The notes beneath the pieces were generated by a model. The model searched no databases. It was given only the letters and a program-made list of their open reading frames with translations, and had not been told where the DNA came from. DNA of 64,000 nt from Podocnemis expansa (taxonomy: Eukaryota > Chordata > Testudines > Podocnemididae). This document shows, piece by piece, positions 24,846 to 36,289 of this stretch. Positions within the stretch are counted from its first letter, which is position 1; the number at the start of each line of letters is the position of its first letter. The DNA lies in contig ML681963.1 of assembly GCA_007922195.1 (NCBI GenBank), positions 139,523,622-139,587,621 of the forward strand, read 5' to 3'. Position numbers and translations under genes: made by a program.

Positions 24846-26265
24846 ATAGTATGATTTATTGTACTCTGGTTTGAAAGGGGTTAGATCAAGACACACTAAA
24901 AATGTTTAGTGCACAGCAGGTGGTAGATTTATACCACAGCTTGTCATGGAGTAAGTGTTCATATAGCAAAGTTCTGTGCGTGCACCAAAGAATAATCAGA
25001 TTTAAAATACTTCTGTCTGAAGGAGTCTGCCTGGCTATATTGGATGTTGTAATACATGCTTAATTTTATGCACGAGTAGTTCTATTGACTTCAGTGTGCA
25101 CATGCTTAAGTCCATTGCCGGATCCGGGTCTTAAAAGGGACCAGATATGAAGGAATTGTGTTGTAGAAGAATGCTAGCGACTTCCAACTTATTCAGTTTA
25201 TTTCAACTTATCCAACTTATCTTTCTCTTTAGATGGCTGACTTGTCCCTCCACACTAAGTTTATAAACTTTTGTGCAGTCCCCATCCCACCCCACTTGCT
25301 CCCACGGTTCCAAGAGAACCACGTGCCCTGGAAACATGCCAAGCAACTTTGTTATTTTCACCAGTAGATCATACGTTCCCTTTACAATTATCTCTGCACT
25401 CAGATAGAGAATCTCAGAGTGCTGAACAAGAGCATGTGTTCTAGGATCCACTATCAGGAGCTTTTGCAGTGCTAATCTGGTGTTAACAGTCACCTCCTAT
25501 TTCCTGGCCAGAACAGAGTTCTAACTGATACCCAGTGGGAGAGTTCAGAAAATGCATTGATACGGACATCTCTCCAACCCAGAGCTCACATCACATCTAA
25601 TAATGCACTCTACGTTTGGAAGTGAAGGGACGTTAGACCCAACAACTGTAATATTCAGCTGGAGCCTTGAAGTTGGAATCAAGATGGCTTGAAGCTTGCT
25701 TGTGTCCAAAGGGTAAAACCTTAGGAGAGCGATAAATAAATAGGCAACAGTCCAGTGGTCATAATAAGATGGAGAGAGCAGGGGAAAAAAAGATAGATGA
25801 ACCTCAAATATAGTTGAATGAGAAAATCCTGAGACATAGCCTCAGAACAAAACATAGCAGCAATCTGGAACATTTTAATGCCCACGGTGTTCTCATCTCC
25901 CCAACTCCCAGCTTCTTGCTGTCTTGTTCCCACTTAGTTTATTTAGTCTCCAATTTTTGCTTATTTAGCACACTGATCCTTCCTTATGACCCTTCCACCT
26001 ATTAATGTCTGAAATGAAACAGGCCACAGGCAGCAACTTTAAGAAGTCACCACAAGCTGTAAATGGAATGAAGGCCTGGTTCCAGCTGGAGCTACATGAC
26101 TGGTACCCTTTTTACATGATTATCACAGCATTCCAACCTTGAAAGTGTAAAATTCAGCCAAGGTTTCAGAAGACACTGAGCTCTTCCATCTTTTTGTTAG
26201 CCTCCATTCTGTGTGACTACCAGCATTAGTTTACACCTACTTTCTTTATGTGATGTAAACAGAAA

Positions 26266-26485
26266 GGCTATGTCTACACTGGAGGCTTAAGTCGACTTAA
26301 CCAGGCTTAAGCATTTGCTTAAGTCGACTTAATAAATCTGACCCATAAAGTCGACTTTAAGGGTTAAGTTGACTTTATTAAGTCGAATTAAAATGTGGCC
26401 ATTAAAGTTGACTTAAACAAACGGAGACTCTCTAAGTCGACTTTATTAAGTCGACTTAACTGAGCTCTCTAGTGTAGAAATAGCC
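26266..26485. mobile_element. Palindrome-array MITE, TTAAGTCGACTTAA family
   Basis: A 220-bp unit with ends GGCTATGTCTACACTGGAG and CTCTAGTGTAGAAATAGCC. AGAAA occurs on both sides. The interior consists mostly of repeated AAGTCGACTT palindromes. Same architecture as the TTTCGAAA and TTCGAATTAA families but with a different iterated palindrome. Confidence 0.75.
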
Positions 26486-26864
26486 AGAAAGGTTGGGAGC
26501 CATAGCTGGTAGCCACCTGAAACTGAACTGTGGTTTGTTTAAGAGCCAAGTTGTGCTCTCCTTAATACAGATGTAAAATGAAGTAGCTCCACTGACATGA
26601 ATACAGTTACCATTCTTTGGATGCACCCCGAGATAAATGAGATCAGAATGCAGACATAGGTGGTTTTTCCCCCCCCAGTTTTTCCACATGCAGGCCAATT
26701 AACCAATGGCTAGAGTTGCAACATTCGTGTATCACTATACATTTTTTCTTAAATTCTGCCCAGTCTATCTTCTTAATCTTCTCTATTCCCTAGTTCTTTG
26801 TCTGTACTTCTTTGGCCTGTTTATTTCCCAAGATTCTGATTCAGCAAGGTGCTTAACCACAGTG

Positions 26865-27040
26865 GTTAAAGGAAGGGGGAATGCCCTGAACCCCCTATTT
26901 TTAGGAAGGCAGCGTTCCGGGCCCCCTAAAAATAGGGGAATGCCCTGGAATGCTGCATTCCGGGGCCCACCAAAAATAGGGTGACACACTGGAACGCTGA
27001 GTTCTGGGGCTCCCTAAAAATAGAAGGATGCACCAGAACA
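26865..27040. repeat. Tandem repeat, about 55-60 bp unit
   Basis: Three imperfect copies of a unit containing CCCTAAAAATAGGGGAATGC and GGAATGCTGCATTCCGGGGC. Divergence between copies is moderate. It lies in TSPAN32 intron 2 and adjoins G-rich minisatellite sequence; together they may form one element core. Confidence 0.65.
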
Positions 27041-27132
27041 CAGTGTTGCAGTGCATCTTCTCTGGGCCAGCCCAACCACTCCTCCCTCCCCTCCCCAGAC
27101 CCTATGTGGCTCCGTCCCTTCTGGCCAGGGCC

Positions 27133-27142
27133 NNNNNNNNNN
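27133..27142. other. Assembly gap (10 N)
   Basis: Ten undetermined bases inside G-rich tandem sequence. Confidence 0.99.
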
Positions 27143-27289
27143 GAGGGGAGAAGGGGCTGGGATGGTGGGCTGAGGATGGTTTGGGGGATGGAAGATGGTG
27201 GGGGTCAGGAGGGCTGGAATGGGGGCAGAAAGCTTAGGGAGTGGGGATTTGGGTTGAGAAGGACATGGGGAAAGAGGTCTGATGGTGGT

Positions 27290-27495
27290 AGGTGTTTTTG
27301 GGGCAGTAGCTGGGGTGGGGGGCTGGCATGTGGGGGACAGGAGCTGGGTGGTGTGTTGGCATTTGGGGGCAGGACCTAGGGTGGGAGGATGGCATTTGGG
27401 GGACAGAAGCTGGGGTGGAGGATAAGCAGGTGGGAGGCAGGAATTGGGGTGGGGTCTGGCATTTGGGGGGCAAGAACTGGGGTGTCAGAAGGGGG
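27290..27495 (+). repeat. G-rich minisatellite, about 38-40 bp unit
   Basis: Four to five imperfect copies of a unit with GGCATTTGGGGG, AGGA or AGAA, then CTGGGGTGG. Copies begin near 27318, 27355, 27388 and 27456. The strand is strongly G-biased, so quadruplex formation is possible. Intronic. Confidence 0.7.
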
Positions 27496-28119
27496 GCCCA
27501 CCTGATTAGGAGGATTCTGGGGCCTGCCAAATTATACTTTAACCCCTGCTCAAGCACACATGTAACCTTCAGCATGTTACTAACCACATTCGCTTCAATG
27601 GGAACACACATGCTTAAAGTTAAACACATATCTTGCTGAATCTTGTCCTCTTACCTTGCTTACTATCTGTTCACCCATGTGTCTCCATTCAATCCCCCAC
27701 AAATATAAATCTCCAAACTTTTTAAGGGCTTGAGTCTTGTAATGTACTCACTCCTGTCTTCCTACCATTCTCTCTTCCACTACGAGCTCTTCCCAAGATC
27801 TCTTCATGTCTTTGGGCCTACTTACAGAATGTTTATCACCCTGCAGGCTCTGGTAGATGAAGGATGGGGGGACAATAGTGGACTCAGCTGTGCAGATGCA
27901 CAATGAACAGCATTGCCCCAACACAGGGCCATGTAAGTGTTTTTTACACAGAAAAAAGAGATGCCAAGCTTCTGCAGTGGCCACACCATATGCCTAGACA
28001 GAGTCCCACTTGATGTGAAATCTTTGAATTTCCTTTTGTTGCACTCTCATTTTACACAGCCTTAAAGATTCTGGCCCTTACACAGGACTTCTCACTTGGT
28101 ATACAAATGCCACACTTAC

Positions 28120-28234
28120 CTATGTTGTGGATGATTCTATAGGGGTTAGCCTCAGAGGAGACACCACTGATTACACTGAAGTGAGCCCCACAACGGGTGA
28201 CAATGGTCAGTATGGTGACTAAAAGTGCCAGCAG
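28120..28234 (-). CDS. TSPAN32: TSPAN32 exon 2 (TM1 and small extracellular loop)
   Basis: This 115-nt exon has acceptor CTGTTTTTCAG and donor ATAG|GTAAGT, phase 0 in and phase 1 out. It encodes 38 residues, LLALLVTILTIVTRCGAHF then SVISGVSSEANPYRIIHNI. GAHFSVI and the later NPY align with GAHFAVI and NPYQAVH of human TSPAN32 as I recall it. From the start codon to GAHF the turtle and human proteins have the same number of residues (41). The first part completes TM1; the rest is the small extracellular loop. This exon most firmly separates TSPAN32 from other tetraspanins. Confidence 0.92.
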
Positions 28235-28911
28235 CTGAAAAACAGAGATTTTACTGAGGAAGGAAAGTAGTAAGTGCAGGGTTCACAGAAAAGCTACTGC
28301 AGCTCTTATGAGACGCTGTTGGGCTCACCCAGGTAACTTTCATCCATGCCCAAAGAGAAACAATCTGTCCTCAGAGAATATTAGCTTATAGTATATTTCT
28401 GAAGCTCACATTTGAAGGGAGCCTCTGAGCACTTTAACGGAGTAAATTCTTTTGATAGTACTGTATAATTACTGCATATGAAACCATGCATTCTCTCCCC
28501 AGGACTCTGCTAGCAAAGGAAATTCTAATCATTGGGAAAAATCAGAATTGTGCCTTCACAGGCACACCTTTCAGTGTATTTCCAAATTTGCACCAATCTT
28601 GGTAGTATTAATAAATTGCATAGTGGCGTGTGCATGATGCGGAAGTTGTTAGCTTCAAGAATGGGCCTGATTCAGATTGCGTTCTCTGCCCAGTTTCCAG
28701 TAATTGTAGATCACATGTAGAAGGTGTCTTACCTGTATTGTCTTCTCCATTAAGAAAAGCTAATGTAAATAGAGGAGTCCTATATTGTGCTTTAAGGTTT
28801 TGTTTGCTCTAAACTTTTTCCTCTAAAATCTCCCAGTGCTGTTATCATCTCAGCTCCATCAATGATCGTGCTAGTGTAGATAAGACATTGGGCAACCACC
28901 AACAGTTAAAC

Positions 28912-31066
28912 CAGTGGTTCTCAAACTTTGCTCTGCTGTGGCACACCTTGATACCTTCAAATTTTTCAAGGCACACCACCATTAAAAAAATCATGAATAT
29001 TCAAATTAGCTCAAAATAACATGAACATTTATGAACCATGGCACAATCGTTTGGAAATGCTGCTGTGTGGGGTAGTAGGGGTAGCAGAGCAGGGATGGCA
29101 AGACAGGGGAGGTCAGGAGTGTGCAATGGCAGAAGTGAGTGTGCAGAGCAGAGCAGGGCAGGGCCAGCGCAACCTGGTAAGTCTGATAAGCATTGCAGGG
29201 GGGCACTGGCACCTGCGCTGATTGCTGGGCGGGGTGCCAGAAACGGTAGCACCATGCCTGCACAGGGGTGGCAAAAGAGGACAAGGGCAGCCATGTGGGG
29301 AACAGCACAAGGGTGGCAAGAGAGGAGAGGGGAAGGAAGAACAAGAGTGGCTTTGCGGGGGGGGAGGGGAGCCTGGGGAGTGGGTGGGTAGGGCAGGGGA
29401 GCATGGCACAACACTCAATTCCTCCTTCTCCACAGTGGCTCCCTGCCACCCAGGGAAATCCTCACCCCACTGCTGCTCCCTCCCACCCCACTGGGTCCTG
29501 TCCTCCCCTCCTCCAGCCCCCTTCTGCCTGTGATGGACCCTCCCATCACTGCAGGGGCCAGAACTATCCCTCCAGCCCTCAGCTACAACCCCCCCAGCTA
29601 CACAAACCCCCAACCAAACAGCCACCCCACAACCCCAGCTACACATCCTCTGCTACACATTCACTCCCACCCACCTCTGCTAGACACATACCCGCTGCCT
29701 CCCACAACCCCCAGCAGCCCCCCTCAGAGCCCTTACCCTGGCTGTCTGCAGGATGGCTGACAGACTGGGACCTGTTTCCCCGCCACAAACTACTTTGTGG
29801 GGGCTCACTACTGGCCCCCACCACTACCCTCCCCATGGCCCCAGTTCCCCTCTGCAGCCCTAACCACCCCACATGACCCCCCAGGACTCCTTTTTTGTTT
29901 TGCTGAACTGAACTAACATGACTGTCCCTCTGGAACTCGTATATTATTCTTGGGTATGATATTTTTAAAGATCTTCCCATCATTGAAGCTTGTAAGCTGA
30001 TCGGTGTTCGCTTAACATAAATGAGCTAATGCTGAACTACAAAGTTAAAATGAACATTTAAAAAAATTTTAAAAGTATGAGCATTAATTAATAAATAAAA
30101 AGTGGTAACATTAATGATGTCTCAAAAATAACAAATACCACATTTAAAAGTTTGGCAGTCAAATCTTACAAATTTTTCATATAGGGTTGGGTTTATGTGC
30201 ACTAGACATTTAATATAAATAATTAAAATAAATAAAAATAGGTAAAAAAAAGGTTCCTAATGTTTAGCTATAAATGAAAAACACCAAATTTCCGTGAAAT
30301 TCTCTGAAGTACTCAAATTTATAAGACTCTTGCCCCGTGAAGAATATTAAATAGTAAGTACAGAAGAAGCTAAAAAATTACTTACAAGAAAAAAAAAAAG
30401 ATATAGCACAGACATTTCACACAACTGTAATGATTGTCTAAGGGCAGCACTGTATTTATATGTAGCAGGCTATATGGACCTACCTGGTAAACTGATCTAA
30501 CCAAAGTCAAACTAAAAATTGTCACAAAGTCAAAGGAAAACACAAAAAAATAGGTAAAAAAGAAAAGGAAAAGGCAATATTTCACAAAATTAAAAAAAGG
30601 CAGAATGAATGGCCACACTGAGGAATTAAAAGGTCAGCCCAAGGAAAAAGTTCCTGCTATTGTGCTGTCTACTGCTTGCTCCTGCTTTTTTAGCATGTCA
30701 ATGTGAAAGTGATGGGCAGATAATAGTGAAATCTGCAATTCAGACAAAGCACAGATACTAATGATAGTTTGTCTTGATGAGCCAAGAGTGAAAATTGCTT
30801 AGGCTTCCAGCCCTACTAGCTCTGCCAGAGGGGAACAATTTCTATATTTTTACCTTTGTCCATCAAATTGAGGATGGGGGCCCTTATTGCTTGGGGCCCT
30901 CAGGCGGCTGCATGCTTCGCCTACCCCAAAGGACGCCACTGCTTTTTGCCAGTCCTGCACAGCCCACGTGGCTGGACTGAGCAGGGAGGGAGCTCTAACT
31001 CTAGCTCTCCCAGATTCTCATGGCACACTTTGGATGTTGCTGCAGCACACTAGTTGGGAACCACTG
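28912..31066. mobile_element. Large non-autonomous hAT element, 2155 bp
   Basis: It starts CAGTGGTTCTCAAACTTT and ends TAGTTGGGAACCACTG, and is flanked by a perfect 8-bp duplication AGTTAAAC (28904-28911 and 31067-31074). The interior is a GC-rich block (29050-29880) with compositional frames up to 202 codons, then an AT-rich half. No transposase domain was recognised. It sits in intron 1 of TSPAN32. The perfect duplication suggests it is younger than most hAT copies here. Confidence 0.82.
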
Positions 31067-31509
31067 AGTTAAACCATTGTGGCATCTAATCTGCTAAAAG
31101 CACACTTTTGTCAACAAAAAACTCTATAGTGTAGACCAGGCCTAAGTATTGTAAACCAACACAATAGAAGCTCTATTTAGATTTGAAATCAACAGGGGGA
31201 TGGGAAGTCAATGCAGAGACGAGACACCTGAGACTAAACTGAACCCTGGGAGGAGGGGGTCACCCTAACTCTGAAGATGAAACAGTAAACTTGGGCGCTA
31301 TAAAAAGGCAAAAGGATAGTACACCTTGCATTCATGAAAGAGGAATCCCAGCCATGTTGCTTGGAGATTGCTTTCTGTGAGATAAACTATTTTAGACAAG
31401 GGGTTAGCCTGTTAAGACTAGACGCTAAGAAATGTGTTATACATTTTGTTTTAATGGGTTTCATGTATTATCCTTTTTCAGTTTTAAATCTTAACGTCTG
31501 ATAAACAAA

Positions 31510-32575
31510 CAGTTTATCAGACAGACACTTGGGACCAGTCCCATTTAGTATATTTATAAATGATCTGGAAAAAGGAGTAAACAGTGAGGTGACAAAATCT
31601 GTAAACTACTCAAGATAGTTAAGTCCAAAGCATACAGTAAAGAGTTGCAAAGGAATCTCACAAAACCTGGTGGCTGGGCAACAAAATGGAAGATGAAATT
31701 CAGTGTTGATAAATGTAAAGTAAGGAACGTTGGAGAACAGTCTCAACTATACCTATAAAATGATGGGATCTAAATGATCTGTTACCACTCAAGAAAGAGA
31801 TCTTTAAGTCATTGTGGATAGTTCTCTGAAGACAATCCACGCCATGTGTAGTGACAGTTCAAAAAGCTAACAGAATGTTGGGAATCAATAGGAAAGAGAT
31901 AGATAATAAGGCAGAAAATATCACATTGCCTCTCTATAAATCCATGGTATCCCCACATCTTAAATGCAGATCTGATCACCCCATTTCAAAAAAGAAATAT
32001 TGGAATTGGAAAAGGTATAGAAAAGAGCAACTACAATATATTGGGGTATGGAAAATCTTTCAGATGAGGAGAGATTATTAGAACTGGGACTTTTCCTCTT
32101 GGAAAAGAGATAAGTAAGGGAGAATATGACAGAGGTCTATAAAGTCATGACTGAAGTGGAGAATGTAAATAAGGAAGTGTTATTTACTCCCTCTCATAAC
32201 ACAAAAACTAGGAGTCACCAAATAAAGTTAATAGACGACAGGTTTAAAATGAACAAAAGAAAATATTTCTTCACACAACCCACAGTCAACCTGTGGAACA
32301 CCTTGCCAGAGGATATTGTTAAGTTTAAGACTGGGACAGGATTCAAAAAAGAACTAGGTAAGTTCATGGAGATTAGGTTAATTAAATGGCTATCAGCCAG
32401 GATAGGCAAGGATTGCTGTTTGCCATTAGCTAGACATCCCCAATGCGATGGATCACTTGATGAATACCCATCCTATTCACCCTCTGTGAAGCACCTGGCA
32501 TTGGCCACTGTCGGAAGACAGGAAGCGGAACCAGATGGATCATTGGTCTGACCCACTATAACCATTCTTATAATA
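31510..32575 (+). mobile_element. CR1-type LINE 3' half, degenerate
   Basis: A reverse-transcriptase C-terminal remnant. Near 31555 the translation resembles INDLEKGVNSEV, the start of the RT palm region in CR1/L2-type elements. A partly open frame at 32126-32551 includes [13 protein letters not shown], a phrase conserved near the C-terminus of these ORF2 proteins. The tail at 32540-32575 matches the antisense tail at 24085. Multiple stops and shifts. It lies in TSPAN32 intron 1 in opposite orientation. Confidence 0.75.
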
Positions 32576-34081
32576 AATGTATGACTGTTTTCATTATAAA
32601 TTTATCTCAATGCTGTGATGTTATACAAGAGTTGATTGTTAGCTGAATCAAATGAGCTAGTGCGTATGCTGTACCCTTGGACAGAAAACTTATTATTTCT
32701 GTAAATATTTACTGACTAAGGGCTGGACACTGTGGGGAGTACTCCAAGGACTCAGGGGTTGGAGTGTACTTACTACTAAACTGCAGAGAGATAGTAAGCT
32801 TGCAGAGGTCTGGAAGGCAGTGCTTGGGTTAACAGAAGCTGTTGATTTCAGGAAGATAAACTATGGCAGGCTCAAACAGATGGATTATTTCATGCTAACG
32901 GCAGGTGATGGTGAGGTGCCTCACAACCCCTTAGTGCCACTAGGGAATGCCACCAATACTATAATTGTTTCCCCTAATTTCAATACCAGAGAACTTAAAG
33001 CACTTATGATCTTTTAGGCTGTTTACAACTGAGTACCTGTTACACATACACAGTAAAATGTTTGGCTGAGCATCAATCAGCTTTAATTTCCAAAAGAAAT
33101 GACAAGCTAAACAAAGCCTCATGATCTCACTATTGATGTGTGTTATTGTGTGCATCCATATGTACAATATATAAATGAGCTAAACTTGAGCTATGCACCT
33201 TCTTTTTCAACTGGTTTGAGTGCAATTCTACTCTGAATATTCTTAGTCACATATTTTGTAAGTACAATGGCAGCCCTGTTCTAAAGGGAAAACAAAATAT
33301 TGCAATTAGAGATGGTCAACTTTAAGTTTTAAATTTACATGTTTTCAATGAAAATTTTCCCAGGTTCCCTCCATCTTCTTTTCAACCAGCTATCGAGCTT
33401 GTTTCAGTTAAATACGTATCCTTTTCCTCTTTTTTTCTTTTGTGGGGTGCGGAATCTAATTGTAATGCAGTTTTCCCAGAGCTGCTTGGAAGAGTTTACC
33501 AAATTCCATCACGTTTGCTTCTTCCACAGTTATTCAACTAGAATTATAAAATTGCTTCTGATTTGCAATATGGATTCAGAAGATTCACAAAAGTTATGTT
33601 CTATCCATGATCTATACTAGCAGATAAGCTTCTGTTAGACTACAAAGGTTCTCTAGCTTGTCCAAAACATTTAAAACTGCCCATAGTGCAAGAAATTGTT
33701 CATACAAATGTAATAAAATATATTTTTTAAAAAAAGAAGAGAAGCATCAGAAGAGATCCCTGTCCTCATCCTAAAACTACCACGTCTGATGGCAGCAACC
33801 AATTTCTTACTTGAAGGCTACCCCAGCATTGTGAAATAGTTGCATTACAGTAACAGCTTGAGAAACCAAAAGCTTATCCGTGACAGAAGGCAATGCTGTG
33901 GAGCAGCGATAACAGTTCAGGATGCAGTAATTCATACAGTTTACTTCTTTCACCCTAGACCTTCTCTATGTGAAAAACGAAATGTGAGAAACAACTTTTA
34001 CAGTTCCGTTTTAAGAAAGAACTTTAAGGTGGCTGGTTTACTTATCCCAAGTGCTGTACAGGTTCCCCTTCTAGTTGTTAC

Positions 34082-34147
34082 CATGACAAAGAGGCTGGTC
34101 ACTAGCAGCTGGCATTTGGTGGCCCTGACCCAGTGTGTCCGTCCCAT
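34082..34147 (-). CDS. TSPAN32: TSPAN32 exon 1 coding part (start codon, N-terminal tail)
   Basis: TSPAN32 is a four-pass membrane protein of haematopoietic cells (established knowledge). This exon encodes 22 residues, MGRTHWVRATKCQLLVTSLF then VM, ending at donor ATG|GTAACA in phase 0 and joining exon 2 in frame. Recalled human TSPAN32 begins MGPWSRVRVAKCQMLVTCFF, and the alignment needs no gap. Met-Gly, Val-Arg, Lys-Cys-Gln and Leu-Val-Thr are shared. The Cys at position 12 lies where tetraspanins are palmitoylated. I chose this ATG for that homology. Exons 1-4 total 118 residues, about the first third of the roughly 320-residue human protein. The overlapping 145-codon plus-strand frame is an antisense shadow. 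Confidence 0.88.
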
Positions 34148-34240
34148 GTTCTCCTCTTCTCACTCAACACCACTGGCAGTTAGTCTCTGGAGACTAGTGC
34201 TTCAACTAAGCTGGGGCAGCTCACAGGAGAACCCCACGGT

Positions 34241-34262
34241 AGTGCATCTTGGGAATTGTAGT
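34241..34262 (-). promoter_or_regulatory. ZNF143/Staf-type promoter motif upstream of TSPAN32
   Basis: On the minus strand the sequence reads ACTACAATTCCCAAGATGCA, very close to the known ZNF143 (Staf) long motif with its ACTACAATTCCCAG..TGC core. It lies about 94 bp upstream of the proposed TSPAN32 start codon, where a TATA-less promoter would be expected. The motif can also be carried by old transposons, so its role here is inference. Confidence 0.6.
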
Positions 34263-34940
34263 CCTATTACAAGCTGACACACCTCCACCAAACCGGATGA
34301 TTATTAATAGCCCTTCTCAGCCAAGGTTCTTAGACTGAAAACAGATTTTCTTTTTTTTTTTACTAGCTCTGAATACGAGAGCTGTAAAGGAATCTTTCCT
34401 GAGATTTTTAAAATAATTTTAAAAAAATACTTACTAAAATGGTTACTGAAATTTGTCATTTTACTGAAATCCAATGTTTTGGTAATTTAAAATTTTCAAT
34501 AACTCTTTTATAATATTTTTCATTAAAAAGACACCAGGAGAAGAATATTTTTGGAAAAAAAAAAGAAACAGCTGCACAAAATGCATTGGATTTTTTAAAA
34601 ATCCATTTCAACAAAAAATGTGTTGCTAGAAAAGCTTCAAGCAACTGTGGATAACAAGATATTACTTCTAAAATACAATCCTCTCTGACTCAAGAACTTA
34701 CTAACACCCAAATTTTGGGGTGAGGGAGAAAAACATTTAGGTGCAGCTCTCCTCTGTGAAGTGAGTGTGTAAAATTGGTACCATTCTCATGCTAAAGATC
34801 TGCTGTGTATGTAGGTAGCGTAATACCTAGTGATTTTGGTGGCTATTTCAAGTTGACTTACTTTCTGTTGCTCACATTAGTGCTGTAGCCCCAGACATAG
34901 CTATGAGGGAATGAACTCCCTTTTTGTGCATTGTCGATAG

Positions 34941-35338
34941 CAGTGGTTCCCAAACTTTTTCAGGGTGGGGACCCCTTTTTAACAAATAAAATCTTTGTCC
35001 GTCCCCCCCCGGCTGATTATGTAATCTGGCCCACACAGGCAGACTCTGGCCCATGCCACTCTGGTGGCACCACTGCGACAGTTGGTGAGTGGCACTGCCA
35101 TTGCCATGGCCCGCACCGCTGGGGAACAGAGCTGCAGTGGCTATGGCTCCCTGCCCTTCCCCTGCCAGGGAGCTGCCACGGCCCCATGCCCCTCCCAGGA
35201 TCCAGCCTCAGGCGGGGAGAGGCAGCCCTGGCAGGGAGCATTGGGGCTGCAGCTGGATTCCAGCCCCAGTAAGGAGAGACTCCAGGGACCCCTTGCAACA
35301 TATCCGTGGACCCCTGGACCCCAGGTTGGGAACCACTG
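34941..35338. mobile_element. hAT-type MITE, 398 bp
   Basis: Ends CAGTGGTTCCCAAACTTTTT and GGTTGGGAACCACTG; flanks GTCGATAG (34933-34940) and GTCTATAG (35339-35346), one mismatch. GC-rich core. Related by its termini to the 2155-bp element at 28912. Confidence 0.82.
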
Positions 35339-36289
35339 GTCTATAGATTTCTTTACCAAATTCCAATCAATTGCACCTGTGCAAATCCTCAGAAGGCAAT
35401 GAATTTTGCAGAGGTGTCACTGGAAACAGAATAGCAAAAAAACAAAATTACGCAAGTATGTCTCACGGCACAGTTTCAGCCACAGAATCTTTACTACTGA
35501 TGATGGTTTGGAAGAACAAGTAAAAGGCCTTTGGAAGTATTTGAAGAGCTCACAGAAAACAACCCTCTATCTTTTAAAATTGAAAATAGAGCACTCTGTA
35601 GAAACTGGAGACAAACGTGGACTCTCTCTCACAGTTCCATCTTCACAGAGTTAACTTTTGAAGTATTGGTGCACTTCATACAACCTATACACATTTGTAT
35701 TTTCCCTAAGCAAATCACAATAAGCCATAAGGGGAATCTAGATGAAGTGTAACACCAAAAGAGGCAGGAATCAAGGCATTCAGAATGAAATTCATTCATG
35801 TGAAGAATGTCTGAACAGAAATCCTCTTTACTGCTTACCTTGGTCTTTCACTATAACTCTTAGATCCCTCCAAGGCCAAACTGATGCAAGAAAAGGAAAT
35901 GTAAGAAATATAAAATCGTCTTCTTTTCTTATTTGTTTTACAGGTAACACTACATTTACATTGGTTGGTAAGAATGAAAATGACAGAGAAGGAAACAAAA
36001 AAAGGGAAAGAATAGAAACCGCAGGGTAGAAAGAGAAAGAAAATGAAAGAAAAAACAGATTACTCAGTGACTGCACAGGTTTACAACATGACGTTACGCC
36101 ATCTCAAGTGCATCAGTATCTAGTAAAGAGAAAGCTTTCTTGTAGATTTGCAAGCAGGAAATCTTGCGAAATTTGAATGAAATTTACCACAACTGTTTGT
36201 GAGAAGGTGATCTTTGAAGAAGGAAAATAAACTGGAAGAAATATGGGCACTCCACATATCAGAAGACATTCCTATCACAGATGTAGCAA

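Noticed and set aside
29001..29876. Overlapping Pro-, Gly- and Ser-rich frames up to 202 codons
   Set aside because: Explained by the GC-rich core of the hAT element; both strands are open alike.
30386..30424. A minus-strand exon-like piece (AG...GTAAGT) with hydrophobic coding that could join TSPAN32 exon 2
   Set aside because: It lies inside the hAT element with a perfect target duplication, is mostly a T run, and a far better exon 1 exists at 34082-34147.
33840..34277. 145-codon plus-strand frame
   Set aside because: Antisense to TSPAN32 exon 1 and promoter; no domain seen.
35836..35877. A 42-nt minus-strand piece with good splice signals and a WPWRDLRVIVKDQ frame
   Set aside because: Phase does not fit TSPAN32 exon 2, and the resemblance to the human N-terminus is weaker than that of the exon 1 chosen.
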